In this document: in pieces, positions 1-15,300 of the stretch | How the letters are laid out: the number at the start of each line of letters is the position of its first letter | Numbering within the stretch: the first letter of the stretch is position 1 | From: Cyclobacterium jeungdonense | GTDB taxonomy: Bacteria; Bacteroidota; Bacteroidia; Cytophagales; Cyclobacteriaceae | DNA length: 64,000 nucleotides | Reading direction: 5' to 3' | Assembly: GCF_010994275.1 (NCBI RefSeq) | Contig: NZ_WMCD01000010.1 | Span: 1 to 64,000 of the forward strand | Program-made: the position numbers and the translations under genes | The notes under the pieces: generated by a model | Database searches by the model: none | What the model was told of the DNA's origin: nothing | The model's input: only the letters and a program-made list of their open reading frames with translations

Positions 1-310
1 AATTATCAAAAATAAAGCATTCATTTTCATAACAGAAAGGTTACTGTTCCTCAAATTCAATGAAAAGTTCGTAAACATAATCCGGGCTACAATCAGCCTT
101 AGCTTGGGTTTACTTTCCAAAGTAAGTCCATCCAACAATTCTGTTATCCAGCAAATTGTTTCCTTTCGATATTCCCAAATAAATATATAGGATCATCGTA
201 TAGATGTCTGGTTTTCGGATCTTAAATGATTGGGCTAACCATTTTCAAAAAAAAACGCAACAAAAAGTATTTAAACTTTTCGGATCTACTACTGCTTCTT
301 TTTTAACGTC
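1..310. other. AT-rich left edge without a recognised gene
   Basis: I see no convincing coding region here: no open frame on either strand gives a recognisable protein. The segment lies downstream of the giant minus-strand gene and beyond its terminator. It may hold the end or the control region of a gene outside the window, but nothing in it shows which. Confidence 0.4.
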
Positions 311-343
311 AAAAAAAAGGGAGCCCAAAATCGGACTCCCTTT
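311..343 (-). terminator. Rho-independent terminator of the giant surface-protein gene
   Basis: An 11-bp stem with one mismatch (316-326 with 333-343) encloses a 6-base loop. Read on the minus strand, the stem is followed by eight T residues. It lies 22 bases past the stop codon at 365-367, so it ends the transcript of the 20-kb gene. Confidence 0.85.
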
Positions 344-364
344 AGTCAATTCTCTGCGCTCCTT

Positions 365-3300
365 TTAACGGACCACAATTAATCGCTGCATGTCTCTGTG
401 ACCCGAATTGGTGATAGTACTCACAAAGTACACCCCTGCTGGCAGGTCATTTACGGAGATTTCGTAAGACTTGCTAAAGTTGCCGTCACCTGGCACGAAG
501 GTATTTACCAACCTGCCTCTCAGATCAAATATACGCACTTCTGCGATTTGCTCTGTCTCGTGATCCAAAGTAAGTTTCAGGAAGGTAGATGCCGGATTCG
601 GATACATTTTTATCAATACCGGATCAGGTGTTGACGAATCGTTTTCCAGGCTTGCTACGTCTTCAAAAACCGTAATCTGCACCGTTTCGGTATAAAGTGG
701 TACACCGTATTTACTGATTCGGGCTTTAACTTCATATACCCCAGGTTCGGTAAAGATCGATACCGGATTCTTTTTCTTGGAAGCATTTCCATTTCCAAAA
801 TCCCAATAGTAACTCAATTCCGGATCAGCGGTGCCCAGTAAATCTCCTGAGAATTTCACCATCAATGGTCCCGTTCCTTCCATTGGACTGGCTACCAGCA
901 TGGGGGCGTTTTCCTGATTGGTACGTAACCCAACTTCAGAGTTGACAGTTTCACTGCTTACGCTGATTATCTCAAAAGCGGATAGTTTCGGCTGGTTCAA
1001 TCCCGATAGGGAAGTGAAATTCATGTTCAATTCACCATCGGCTACCGTCACTTCAAAAGATTGGGTCAGCACGGTCTGGGGGCCGACTTCGGCATTGATA
1101 TCCAGGTCGTCCAGAACCAGGTCACCTTCCACACTCACATCAAACACCCGTTTGCTGCTGCCTCCAGTACTGCCTCCATCGGCGCCCCAGTAAATTTCAG
1201 CAAAGTGAAGGATTACCTGGTAAGCACCATTTGGAACTGGTACCGCATAGTCAAAAACTTTCGGTGTAGAACTCCTTTCGGTCTGATAAAGAGCCGGTAC
1301 CGTTGCATTGGTATTCGTATAGCTTTTTCCTCCGATGAAGTAATTGTCCTCTGCAAAGGCTTTGCCATCGTGACTCAGTGCCGGGCCGCCTGCATTGATA
1401 CGCAGTTCGAAAGAGGGATCTTCCGGTATCACTACCGCTTCTTCCACTGCTATCTGAATGCTGGCATTATCCGTTGCTCCCTGAGCATCCGTCACGGTCA
1501 GCGTCACTTCGTAATCCCCTGCATCAACAAAGGTGAAAGATGGATTCGCTTCCGTGGAAATTGCTCCTGTGCCAAAGTCCCAGAGGTAAGTCACGGCGCC
1601 TTCTACATCGCCGCTGTTTGCTCCGGTGAAATTAACCGTCAATGGTGCAGTTCCGGATGTGTTATCCGAAGTCGCTACCGCTACTGGCGGCTCGTTCAAT
1701 CCAAGTATCTCAAAGGCCGATAGCTTCGGCTGATTGACTCCCTCTAAGGAGGTGAAGTTCATGTTCAATTCACCATCACTTACCGTCACTTCAAAAGATT
1801 GGGTCAGCACGGTCTGGGTTCCTACTTCGGCATTGAGATCCAGATCGTCCAGAACCAGATTACCTTCCAAACTCACATCAAACACCCGCTTGCCAATTCC
1901 GTCAGCACCGCCACCATTAGCTCCCCAGAATATCTCAGCAAAGTGAAGGATTACCTGGTATGTCCCATTTGGAACTGGTACCCCATAATCAAAGACTTTC
2001 GGGGTGGAACTCCTTTCGGTCTGGTAAAGAGCCGGTACCGTTGCATTGGTATTCGTATAGCTTTTTCCTCCGATGAAGTAGGTGTCTTCCGCAAAGGCGT
2101 TGCCATTGTGATTCAGTGCCGGGCCGCCTGCATTGATACGCAGTTCGAAAGAAGGATCAACCGGTATCATTACCGCTTCTTCCACTGCTATCTGAATGCT
2201 GGCATTATCCGTTGCTCCCTGAGCATCCGTCACGGTCAGCGTCACTTCGTAATCCCCTGCATCAACAAAGGTATAAGACGGATTCGCTTCCGTGGAAGTG
2301 GCTCCAGTACCAAAATTCCATAGGTAGGTCACGCCGCCTTCTGCATCGCTGCTGTTTGCTCCGGTGAAATTAACCGTCAATGGTGCAGTTCCGGATGTGT
2401 TATCCGAAGTCGCTACCGCTACTGGCGGCTCGTTCAATCCAAGTATCTCAAAACCCGATAGCTTCGGCTGGTCGACTCCACCCAGAGAGGTGAAATTCAT
2501 AGTCAGCTCTCCATCGGTAACTGTCACTTGGACTGATTCTGTGAAAACTGTTTGAGTTCCCACTTCTGCATTGATATCCAAGTCGTCCAATACCACATTT
2601 CCTTCCAGGCTCACATCAAACACCCGCTTACCGGCTCCCCCGGCACCACCGCCATTGGCTCCCCAGTAAATCTCAGCAAAGTGAAGGATTACCTGGTATG
2701 TGCCATTCGGAACAGGTACCGCATAGTTAAAGACTTTCGGTGCAGAACTTCGCTCCGTCTGGTAAAGGGCCGGCACCGGTGCGCTGGTATTACTGTACGT
2801 ACTTCCGCCAATGAAATAATTATCGGCCGCAAAGAATTTACCATCATGATTCAGCGCAGGTCCGCCTGCATTGATCCGCAATTCGAACGAAGGGTCAACC
2901 GGTATCACAATATCAGGCGAGACTGTGACCACTAATTCATCTGTATCTTCAACCCCTAGCGCATCCGTTACTTTCAAGGTGACATTATAGCTACCTATCT
3001 GGTTAAATGTGAAAACGGGATTGGGCTGGATGGAAGTGAATCCATTTCCAAAGTCCCACTGATAACTAACCGCTCCCTCTGGATCACTGCTGTTATCTCC
3101 CGTAAAGCTCACCGTTAATGGTGCTGTTCCGGAAGTTACGTTAGCAATTGCTACTGCTACCGGTGGCTGGTTAGCGCCTACCTCTATGCTTACAGTAGCC
3201 ACATCACTGGCTCCCAATTCATCGGTCACTGTCAGGGATACTTCATAGGTCCCTGCTGTTGCAAAGGTATACTCAGGGTTCGCCTGGGTTGTGGTCACAC

Positions 3301-6300
3301 CGGTTCCAAAGTCCCAGAGATAGGTCACTTCGCCTTCTGCATCCGTGCTGTTAAAACCGGTAAAGTTGACCCTCAGTGGCGCTAGTCCGGAGGTAATATC
3401 TGCTTCCGCCACTGCTACAGGAGGCTGATTTGCTGCCACCTCTATGCTAACGGCATCCACATTGCTGGCTCCCAACTCATCCGTTACCGTCAGAGATACC
3501 TCGTAGGTCCCCGCTGTTGCAAAGGTATATTCAGGGTTCGCCTGGGTTGTGGTCACACCGGTTCCAAAGTCCCAGAGATAAGTCACTTCGCCTTCTGCAT
3601 CCGTGCTGTTCGCACCGGTAAAGTTAACCGTCAGTGGCGCTAGTCCGGAGGTAATATCTGCTTCCGCCACTGCTACAGGAGGCTGATTTACTGCCACCTC
3701 TATGCTAACGGCATCCACATTGCTGGCACCCGACTCATCCGTTACCGTCAGAGATACCTCGTAGGTTCCCGCTGTTGCAAAGGTATACTCAGGGTTCGCC
3801 TGGGTTGTGGTCACACCGGTTCCAAAGTCCCAAAGGTAGGTCACTTCGCCTTCTGCATCCGTGCTGTTAGTACCCGTAAAGTTGACCGTCAACGGAGCAA
3901 AGCCAGAGGTAACATTTGCTTCTGCTACCGCAACTGGAGGCTCATTTGTCGTGGTTGCACCCTCTATTGCTATACCCGAAATACTAGGTCGGTTCGCACT
4001 TGGATTTAGTGCAATCTCCAGCAATCCATCGGCTACCTCTATATTGGTAAAGGTCAATTTAACCGGGGTATTACCTGATTCAAGGAAAAGATCCAGATCG
4101 TCTTTGACAAGCTGTCCTTCCATAACGATATCAAACACCCTGCTTCCGGCACCACCAGCGACTACCTTCCCGAAATAAAGTTCGTTATGGTAGGTGCTTA
4201 CCGTATAGGTACCATTTGGAACTTCAATGCTTAGATTCAGTGGCGCAAGATCTGCACCCGAACCTCTTTCCGTCTGGTAAAGGGGTTCTGTGCTTGCAGA
4301 GGCATTCGTGTAGGTATGATCCGTATCGAAATAATCTGGTAAGTTTATGTCACCTATAAAGGTCTTGCCTTCCAGACTTACATCTGCTACGCTCCCGGTA
4401 TTCAGATATAGTGTGAAGTCAGGAGCCACCGGTTCCTCATTTACACTGAGAATTTCAAATGCAGCTAACTTAGGTTGATCTGTTCCCCCAACCTCTGATA
4501 GGGCTGAGAAATCCATGTTCAACTGGCCATCAATGACTTCTACTTCAAACACTTCTGTTACCGGAGTTTGCGGTCCAACCAGTGCATTGATGTCGTAATT
4601 ATCTAGTTGCAACACATCTTCAATGCTTACGTCAAATACACGCTGACCTGCCGTTCCACTACCTCCACCTCCGGTGGCTCCATGGTAAATCTCAGCGAAG
4701 TGCAAAATCACTTCGTAAGTCCCATTCGGCACCGGTACATTGTAGCCAAACACTTTAGGTGTTGAACTCCGTTCTGTCTGATACAATGCCGGTACTGTTG
4801 CGCTCGTGTTGGTGTACGTTTTACCTCCTTCAAAGTAGTTGTCGGCATCAAACACTTTTCCATCAAAGGAGACTTCCGGTCCACCTGCGTTTATGCGCAG
4901 TTCGAACGAAGGTTGTACTCCCGGATCGGTCACCACCACTTCGAGCTGTTGCTCGTCGACATTCCCGTTTCCATCCGTTACCGTCAGTACTACTGTGTAG
5001 GTTCCCGGCTGTGTAAAGGTATATGCCGGGTTTTCTTCGGTAGACGTATCTCCATTTCCAAAATCCCAGAAGTAGGTCACGTCATCCAGATCATCACTGC
5101 TACCATCTCCCGTGAAAGAAACAGTCAACGGTGCATTCCCGGTGGTAACATTTGCATCCGGCACAGCAACTGGCGGCAGGTTTTCATCCACCTCAATTAC
5201 CAGAGTTGTTTGTGCACTTTCGCCGTTATCATCCGTTACCATCAGGCTTACCGTATAGGTACCCGGAGTGGCAAAGGTATGCGCAGGACTTACCAAGGTA
5301 GAGCTGCTCTCATCATCAAAATCCCAGGCATAGGCTACGATGCTACCGTTAGCTTCAGACTCGCTGCCGTCAAATTGCACTGTCAATGGAGCAATTCCTT
5401 GCTGCACATCTGCAATTGCCACAGCGATAGGTTCAACCAAATCCACTACCTCAATCTGCTGGGTGGCTGAATTTACAAGGCCACGATCATCCGTAAGCGT
5501 AAGCTCTACAGTATAGGTACCTATGCTGGTAAAGGTATGTGATGGGTTGGGCTCGTCTGAACTGTTTCCATCTCCAAAGTCCCAGGCGTAGGATACGATT
5601 TCACCCTCATCTGTGGAATTATCACTACTAAATGCCACCGTAAGCGGAACCCTTCCTTCTGTAACATTTGCTTCCAACACCACTTCCGGAGCCTGGTTGA
5701 TCGACAGGTTCATTTCGGAATCAGCCGTCAATCCATTGAGATCGGTTGCCGTCACCAGCAGGTTGTAATTGTTGGCTTCATCTCCAGGCACCGTTCCGGA
5801 CAACACTCCTTCACTGGATATGGTTAACCAGCCCGGTAGTGCAGCGCCTCCTACAAGCGTAGCACTATATTGCAGCTTGTTGCCTGGATATCCTTTGTCA
5901 AAGAATCCGGATAGATCCATACTGATGGTCTCTCCAGGATCTGCCATGTAATCTTCCAGGGCAGTTGCAGTAGGTACTGCTTCCGGTCGGATATTGATGA
6001 AATAGAAGGTATTATCATTCCAATCACAGTTGGCCGATCCGGCACCGCATCCATTCTGAACAAAATCCTGAAGGACAATGTATTCGTTAGGTATGATGTT
6101 GCCCTCCCGGTCAATTGCCTTGTATATTCTCAACCCGAGCAGGTCCGGACGGTCCCCATTAATGTTGTTTCCTCCACTAGAAAGGTAACTGGAAACTGAA
6201 ATTCGGAAGGCCTGAGAGATGCTGTTGGAAACATCGAAATTGACGGTCTCATTATCACCTGCTTTTGGAAGTAGGGTCTGATACCAATCGGCCTGATGGC

Positions 6301-9300
6301 TAAAGCTCATACCTCCTACCGTGCCGGTTCCGTCCACTTCTACAAACCGGGATCCATTGCTGGATGGTCCTCCGTGAAGGGCCGATAATTGAATGCCAAT
6401 CACCGGTTTGGTGGGGTCTGCCTGCACGAAGTTATCGGACAGGATCATGTCTCCTTCATATCCGGCATCAATATTTTCCGGAATTGGATAATTCGAACTC
6501 GGTCGATAGGTAATCGTATTCGGTGGATTAATAGTGCCTTCGTCATTCACGATACTCAGCATGCTGGTCTTGAAACCAAAGGCATCAAATACCTGCTGGG
6601 CATCTATCTCCTTACCCCCTTCCGGTACCGGTACATATCCACCGTGAAGCGTTGCAAGTGCATTTTCGCCATTATCGGCGTTACTAACAATTTCAAGGGT
6701 CTCTTTCATCATGGTGGTATTGTTTCCATTTACACCAATGAACGTGATCGAAAGGTCCCTGGAGCTACCTGGCTGTATAGTCATAGGTAACTCAGTGGAT
6801 TCAATACCTTGCGGAACGATGTTGTAGATAAACCGATTCTCATCGGAAATAATGATCTCATCAATTACCAAAGGTTCTGTACCCGTGTTGTTCAGTCTCA
6901 TGACATTATTGTCATGGAATTTCGCTCCTGTAGAACCGGTATTGTTGATTCTGTAGAAGGTAAAGTAATCTTCTGCAGGGAAGCCTCTCTCTGTGCCTGG
7001 GACTTTGGTCATGTTTTCCATTCCCAACAGGGCATTGGTTGGTTCCTCTATGCTGAAGGAGTAATTTCTGGAAGTGATATTGCCATTGGCATCTTCTGCT
7101 TCTACCAGCAATTCAAAATCACCCGCTTCATCCAGAACGAACGGCTCTGTAAAGCTCTCAAAGGCGGCTCCATTAATACTGTATTCCAATCGCTCGATAG
7201 CTCCGCTCTCACTTTGATCTGCAGCAATCAGTTTAATGGAAACAGGACCTCTGTAAACGCCCTCTGCTGCCTGCAAACCTTCAAATTCAACACTAAGAGT
7301 TGGCGGAAGAGCAGCTGTATTGATAGGTGCAATCCGTATGTAATTCGGCTTGGCATTCACACCCTGAGCAGCGAGGCTCAGTCGTAATTTGCCATCGGTT
7401 ACTTCCACCATCTCGGTGTTTTCGAAATGAACCAAATTATCCGGATTGCTACTTTCCTGATTGAAGTCTATCACCCGGACTCCATTCACATCCAGGGAAT
7501 GGTAGCTGTCCGTGTAATCCGGATCCCCCACACTGATGTTTACATTGTACAATCCATTTGGAAGCTCCACCAACCAATCTCTTTGCGGATAGGTGGCTGT
7601 CGTGCGGTGACCGATAATAGTAAAGGTATTTAACAAGGGATCCTCGTCTGCAACCGTATTTCGGTTTCGTCCATTGACACTGGCATCTGCCGGTGTCTCG
7701 GTACCTGGAAGTACCCATCCGAAATTCAATTGTCCCAAATCGGTGGTTTGCAAGCCATACGGAGCACCCAGGTCATCAACATAGCCTTCTGGAGATTGTG
7801 AAATTTGCTCCGGAGTCTGGAAGTTAAACTGATACACATAGACGGCTTCCTGGGTAATATTCACCCTAACTTCCAGCGTTGCCGCTTCGTAATTTGGAGC
7901 ATCCGCCGTAAGCGTGGCGGTATAGTTTCCTATCGCCAGGCCAGCCTTGTCAAAGCTGATTTCAAATGGCGTACCCAATTCGAAGGTCGCGGGCAGATTG
8001 AGCCTGGGGTCCGAACTGCTCAGGCTTACTTCACCTGCGGTTAATCCTCCATTCGCTGAAAGGGTTACTTCCTGTACCACAGGATCCGAATCGTTTACGG
8101 TTCCGTTCAATGCCAGTACCTCCGGATCAAATTCCAATCGCAGGGTACCGTCTTCAAATGGAATCACGTTTTCAATGACAAACATGTAATCCTGGTAATC
8201 ACCATTGGAAGCATCTTCAAAATTGATGAGGTAACTGTTTTCTACAAGATTACCTTCCCTGTCCTTTACAGGGTAGGTTCTCACCCGTCTGGCTACTTCT
8301 GTGTTCAGATCGTCTTCTGTATAATTGGTTCGGTTAAATACCTGAGAAGTTACGTAGACCCCAAAAACAGCTCCCTGAGGATCAAATGTATCCGTACCTT
8401 CAGAAATTTCGGGATAAAGGGTTTGATGCTGTCCAAATTCTCCGGACATCACCCCTACTTCATTAAGCGTAATCGATTCATCCTCGGTATACCAGCCAAA
8501 AGGAATTTCCTCATCTGGCGAATACCTACCAATCGGTGTGATTTTCACGTCCTCAGCACCAGCTTTCACCCACTGCTGTACCAACACCTCATCTCCTTTC
8601 AATACTGGCTGCGTACCATCCGAAAGGGATGTCCAGCCTACATTGATACCAATACCAAGGGCATCTACCACATCCTGCAGGGGAGGCTCGTTTCCACCTT
8701 CAAATCCGGTTTTCTTCAAGCCATGCAGCCCTACTTCCAGCACTGGCTGCTCCGGATTATCGGTAGCAATTTCCAATACCGCTTCCTGATATCCCAGGTT
8801 ACTGGTATTCAGATCGGGCGCATAGGTCACCGAATATGTGATCGATTCTCCAGGCGCCAGGGTTGCCGTACCGACAGGACTTACCGGGTCGTACTGATCC
8901 GCAAAAGGTCCGGCTACCGAAACACCCGTAATGGTCACTCCCTCGTTTCCTTCATTGGTGATTTCCACCACTTTGGTCTGAGACTGATCTCCCGCAGTAT
9001 TGTTGGTCGTTTCAAACAACAATTCCTCAGGCGCAGCTACCAGTTCTGGCTTCAATGTTGCCGGGATGGCCGCGCGCAACAAGGTCAGTCTGGCGATGCC
9101 ATTGTTGTCCCTGTCATATTCTGATACATAGATGTTTCCAGTATTGGGATCTTCCACCAAATCCAGAGGATCATCAAATCCTCCCAGACCAGGTATCTGA
9201 TTGTATACTTCACCAATGTTCCCATTGTTGTTCGGCTCCATGACGAAGATATCGTCCTGTCCACTGAACCTTACTACCATCAACAGTCCCTGCAGCCTGC

Positions 9301-12300
9301 CTTCGAAGGCATCACTTTTATACTCAATCACGCCGTTTGGAGACTTGTTTTTTCCAAAGTCATAGGCAGGGGTTCTGTAATTCGGATCAGGGCCCAAAGT
9401 AGTTGGGTACTTTGCCACATCCCTGTAAGGCTCGGTTTCCTGGCCTGGTACACCACTATATGGCATTCCTCCATGGTTCAGGATAAACTCTCCCCTATAG
9501 GGATTAGGATGCCCGTGATAACTGCCACCCTGGGTTTTGAACAACCAGTCCTTTTGTGTTTCTCCTCCTGTGAGTGCAGGCGCAAAAGGAATATTGGACA
9601 GCCCATCAATTCTCCTTGCCAATGAGTAGTTATTCGTTGACGGAGAATTTGGTGAATCGCTATTGTTACCGGCCGTTCCATTCGTCGGCACATATAGCCA
9701 ACCATTGGAGTGCCAAATCAAATCGTAGGCATTCCGGATACCGGTGGCAAATATAGTCACCGGCGAATCTGCAGAATAGGGGTTATAAGTAGACCCATCT
9801 CCCATCAATAGTCCATTTGAAGGAGCTGCATTGATCACTCCGATATCGTCCGTGGTATACACGCTCAGCGGAAGATTCGCTGGCAATTTATCCAGATCTA
9901 CCCTCAGTACTGCAGCGGCAAGCAATCGCTCCGCCCGGTTGCCCCAGGCAGGATCGGGGGCTCCACCCGCAGAATTACTTCCCTGAGCAATGTACATCAG
10001 TCCCTCCTCATCAAAGGCCAGGCTATTGGTCAGGTGATCTTTGGTAGAGCGCGGCAAGTGAATTACCAAATCCTGCACGGTATTCAAATCGGGACCTGTC
10101 AATTTGGTCAGTTTTCCGTCCCATGCCGGCCCGTTAGTTAACGAGGCAGCACTATGCGTCACATAGGCGATCAGGTTATCCGCAGTCGATGCAGGGTCAA
10201 ATACCAAACCTATTATCAGACGGTTGTTTCCAGCCATCATTCCGGTCTCCGGATGTGGTGAACCGTTTAATTCCGGACTCAATACTTCCAGGTTAATCAA
10301 GGTACCGTCAGCCTCTATATCCCAGCGGAAAATCTTTCCGTCAGACTGGAAATCTCCCACGGTGCTGGCATAAAGCTTCCCGTCAGGTCCGATTACCAAA
10401 CTTGAGAACCGTTCATTGACAGTACCCTCTCCCAAATCCGTTCCGCCAGGAACGGCAGTAAAGGCTACCCCTTCCAGATCCCTAACCGGAACAGGTAAAT
10501 CATCTTCAGTACCTGTAGTAAATCTGGATTCAAAGGTGGCAAAGGTCAACCGATCTGATAAATCACCGGTGCGATTTGCTTCCACTCCCGAAATACGGAA
10601 CAAATAGGTTGTGTTCTCTTTTAACTGCTCGATTGGGGTAAGCGTAATGGCATCTCCTCCACCGGTATCGTTGGAGTTACTCGGCACGAAAACTTCTCCA
10701 TCTACCGTCAACTCGTACAAGTTGATGTTTCCAGCAAGCGTACCATTATCCAATTCGTAACCATCCGGAGTCAGGATTTCTACATTTACCTGAAGGTCAT
10801 TTAGGGAAACGTTTGTGGCATTATTCGCAGGTGTAACATTGATAAACAACGGCACATTGGAATCGGTTTTTTGCACGATTTCCAAAGAATGAACCTTTGT
10901 GTTAAATCCACCGCTGGCATCTATGGTCAATCGTCCATCAAGTATGGTTGCCGTGACTGAAACAGAGGTCATTCGGCTTGAAGCACCGTCAATTCCAGTT
11001 GGCACAAAGCCATCCACGGCATTGACTCCTTCTACGTTGATCGTATGGGAAGGAGTAGTACCTTCCTGCCCGTCTACTTCAGGGTCTCCTACACCAATGG
11101 TTACCTCATAGGTACCATTAGGTACATCCAATTCCCATATTCCTTCAGTTGTGACACCATTGGTGCCTCCTGCATCCCCATACTGCATGTGTATTAGGGT
11201 ATTTTGGATTAAATTCACTCCGGCCAAATCCCTGTTACGGGTATTGTCAGCCAGGTTTAGCGGCGTTTGTCCATTCGTGGTCAACCAGCCATAGTCATAT
11301 CCGTTTCCACGATCCCCATAAGGAGCCCCGCTGTCTTTGATATAACCGGCAGGTACATCGTCTATGGCCCTGGAAAAGTTGATTTTTATAGGATCAAAAT
11401 CTCCTGCTGGCAGTTGATCCGGAGTAATCTCAAATTCAGTAAATGTGTACACCACCTCGGATACGGTCTCCCTTCGCTTGCTGGCAAAAACGCCGGCAAA
11501 GGTCAGGTCCTGATGGGCAGGGTTACCATTGAGATAGGTGGCAGGAAGCGCCACTGAGCCCAATTCGATTTCTACACCTCCATTGAGACTGTAGTAACCA
11601 GTGAGTAGGTTGTTTTCTACATCTACATACAATCGCAAGGTGACCGCACTACTATGAATGGCCGAAACACCGTTCGCCTGAATATTATTTGCAACGTCTG
11701 CAGGAGCCAATCCATTGATTTCTCTCAGAATCTCCACTTTTCCACCATTGGCGACAACCAACTTAACGAAGTTGTCTTCATTCAATCCAAACCAGATTCC
11801 AGCCTGTTCAGAGTTATCTGAGCCATCGCTGTAAGGGTTCAGAACAGTAGTACTAATACTGAAATTACCATTCCCATTGGCGTCAATCCCGACTCCCAGC
11901 GTGTTGATTTGGGAATTAACATCCGTGCTGGTCGTATTGGTGCTGCCATTGGTACGGTAAGCAATTCCGTTTGCGGCATTCACAAGTAGGTTTCCTCCTG
12001 ACAAGCTTAATCTACCCGGTTCGTATCCGGGTACATTTGGATAGGATACGGCTCCGTCTATATCGAGGCGGGCCGACGGATTGTCCACCATGGTAAAGCC
12101 TGTATTGCCCAAGCCGCCTTCATCACCGGTAAACTGCAGGCTAAACGGTAATCCCGCTTCTAATTCACTGCAATCCAGTAAACTGATGGGTGAACATCCA
12201 TCCGATCCCCCATCGAATGGCCTTACATTTCTGGCAATCACCACAATGTCCTGGTAGTCAAATCCACTTACGTGTTCTTCTGTCGCGATAATGTAAGCAT

Positions 12301-15300
12301 TTGCTTCACCAGGTAATGCATATACCCGAATATGATGCGGGATGGCGCCGGTAAAGCTATTCAACGCATCTTCGCTGTAAAGGAAGCGGTTGCTGAAGAA
12401 TGGCCAGCGGTTATAGAACCCGAAACTTCCCGTTCCCGGATCAAAGGAAGTACTTCCAGTAATGACCGGATTCAGGGTTTGTCCATTTCCGGAAATATTA
12501 TTTTGAACGGTGAACAATTCCTGGGTAGAACCACCATCACCACTGCTGTACCAGCCAAATCCGGTAATCGGATTGTTGCCTTCCGGTCCGTAAACGCTTA
12601 ATACTTCGATTTCTACCGGTGCATCTGTAGCACGTTGGAAATACTGAATGTCGAGCTCATCTCCCAGCAGGTTGTTATACGAACTTCCCGCAGGTAAATT
12701 GATTAGGTTGGTAGCCGGATCAGTATCTCCCACGTCAATCAATCCTTGTCCCAATTGGCTATCCAGGATCCACTGCAGAGATGGTTCTTCGTTTCCGCCA
12801 GTACCAATTTTACCCAATCCACTCAGGCTTATCTGCACCGGATCAGCATTCTGACCTGAAATGGTCAATAGCGCGAACTTAGGACCGGTACTCGCCGGGG
12901 TAAATTCCACGGTAAAGGAAGCCGAATTTTGGGCATTGACTACCGTAGGAAGCCCGGTCACGGTAAACTGGTCGCTATGGGTACCGGTTATCGTGGTCGT
13001 AATTCCTTCCAGAGGTGCATTACCCAAATTGGACAACAAAATTTCTTCTTCGAAAATAGATCCTCCAACAACAGCATCACCAACTACCTCTTCGGTACCA
13101 ACCGCAATGGATGGCGCCGGAGCAGCCTGGTTGCTTGGTTTGAGCAGTACAATCTCGCTTCTGGCATAATCTGAAACGTAGATATTTCCAGTGCTAACAT
13201 CTTCTATCAGGTCTAGCGGATCACCAAATCCGGTAAATCCGGGTATGCCCTCCTTGAAGGTGGAAATGTCGCCATTCGGTCCATCTGGTACCAGGGCAAT
13301 GATATCACTGCCTCCGCTGTATCGGACTACCAATAAGGCACCAGTTAGGTTTCCATTTTCGGCGTTGCTTCGGTATTCAATAACTCCGTTTGGAGATTTA
13401 TTAAATTCAAAATCAAAGGCCGCACCCCGATAATTCACGTCGGGTTGCACGCCATTATATACAGAATTATCCACATCTGCGTCCCCGCGATTCAGAACAA
13501 ATTCCCCTCTGAACGGATTTGGATGGCCGTAATAACCTAATCCTGCCGAAGGGTTCATTCGGAACAGCCAGTCTCGCTGAACATTGTTATTATTTGAGGC
13601 AGAAATTGGCGGATAGTCGGCATCGGAATGGTCATAAATGGTGCCATCCGGTCTGCGGGTACCGCTTACAGAGGCAGGGGAATTGCTTCCACCTGCAGTT
13701 CCGTTGGCTGGCACGTACATTTGACCATTGGAATGCCAAACCAAATCGTAGGCGTTTCTAACTCCCGTAGCAAACAAGGTAAGTGGGGCATTCACATAGT
13801 ACGGGTTGTACATGCCGTCCAGTGTGGGTGAATTGATATCCACATTATTTATGGCCGACTGATTACGCGTCGTCATGGCGTCCAAAGGAAGCGTAGCTGG
13901 AAGTTTTGTCAGATCCAGTTTCAGCGTTGCCGCTGAAAGCAGGCTTTCTTCCCGGTTACCCCAGGCACCATCCGGTGCTCCTCCGGCACTGTTACTACCC
14001 TGGTTAAAGTAGAGCATATTAGGCTCACCAGGTCGGAAAGCGATGCTATTCGTCAGGTGATCTCTCAGGGATCTGGGCAGGTTGGTTACCAGCAATTCTT
14101 CATTTTCCAGATTCGCTCCAGTCAATCGCGAAAGCTTACCATCCCAATCTGGGGCACTGTTTAGCCCAGCAGAATTGTGCGATACGTATGCAATCAGATT
14201 TCCTGCGGTCGCATTCGGATCAAATTCCAATCCGACTGCTGTGCGACCGTTGTAAGCAGATTTCCATGCAGAAAGGGTTTGCTTTCCAGATAGAGTTCCA
14301 TCTGCATTGATGGTCCAGCGGTGAATATCCCCTCCAATGGTCAGTCCGTACAGTTTATTTTCAGGCCCTATGGTAAGCGTCGTGTATTCTGCCCCGGAAG
14401 CAACTGCTCCCTGCTTCGTGAAGGACACGTTGTCGAGGTCAGTAGTGGGTCCTGAAGAACCTCCGGAACCAGTAGTAAAGGAGGAAGTAAAAGGCTCAAA
14501 CGCTTCACCGGCAAGATCTTTCACGCCATCTACTTCAAAGACATAAGTTGTATTTGCTTCTAATGGCAAACTTGGCACCAGGTTGATGGCGTCACCGCCT
14601 CCGGTTCCATTGACGCTGGCGCCAATAGGAGTATTACTGCTTTGCTTAAATAACCTCACAGTACTATTGGTAATGGTGCTGTTGTCTACACTGGTTAATC
14701 CGCTTTCATTCGGATTGGGCAAGAATAGGTTATTGGCGGAAACACTGGTAGTAACCGATACGTTAATGGCTCCGTTTTCCGGATTCACACCCAGGATTCG
14801 AGGCGTTTGTACCCCTCCTTCTGTAGCGGTAATGCGAACAAAATTAATCTTGGTATTGAAGCCGGTTCCCGGATCCAGGGTCAAACGCCCGTCCGCAACG
14901 ACTACTTGTACGGTGCCGGTAGTAAATCGGCCTGGAGCTCCTGTTTCTCCTTGGGGAACAAAAGCGTTTATGGCAGAAATACCCTCCACATTTATGGTAT
15001 GCGATGGTGTGTCTTCTACCGAACCATCTACATTCGGATCACCCACACCTACCGTGACACTATAAGAGCCGTTGGGAACAGCTAATTCCCATTTGGCATC
15101 CGGCAAATAACCATTGGCTGCATTGTCTGAAACATCCCCATATTGCATGTGGGAAAGCGTATTTTCTAAAACTGATACTCCGGCTACTTCACGGTTTCTG
15201 CCGTTAAGGGTAAGGTCAGCAAGGGTATTTCCTGCTGCATCCAGCCAGCCATAGCTGAAGCCGTTGCCCCTATCCCCATAAGCATCACCTGCATCTCGCA

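Noticed and set aside
3165..3955. Regularly spaced 258-bp repeats as a possible CRISPR-like array
   Set aside because: The repeats are coding, in frame, contiguous without spacers, and translate to PKD domains.
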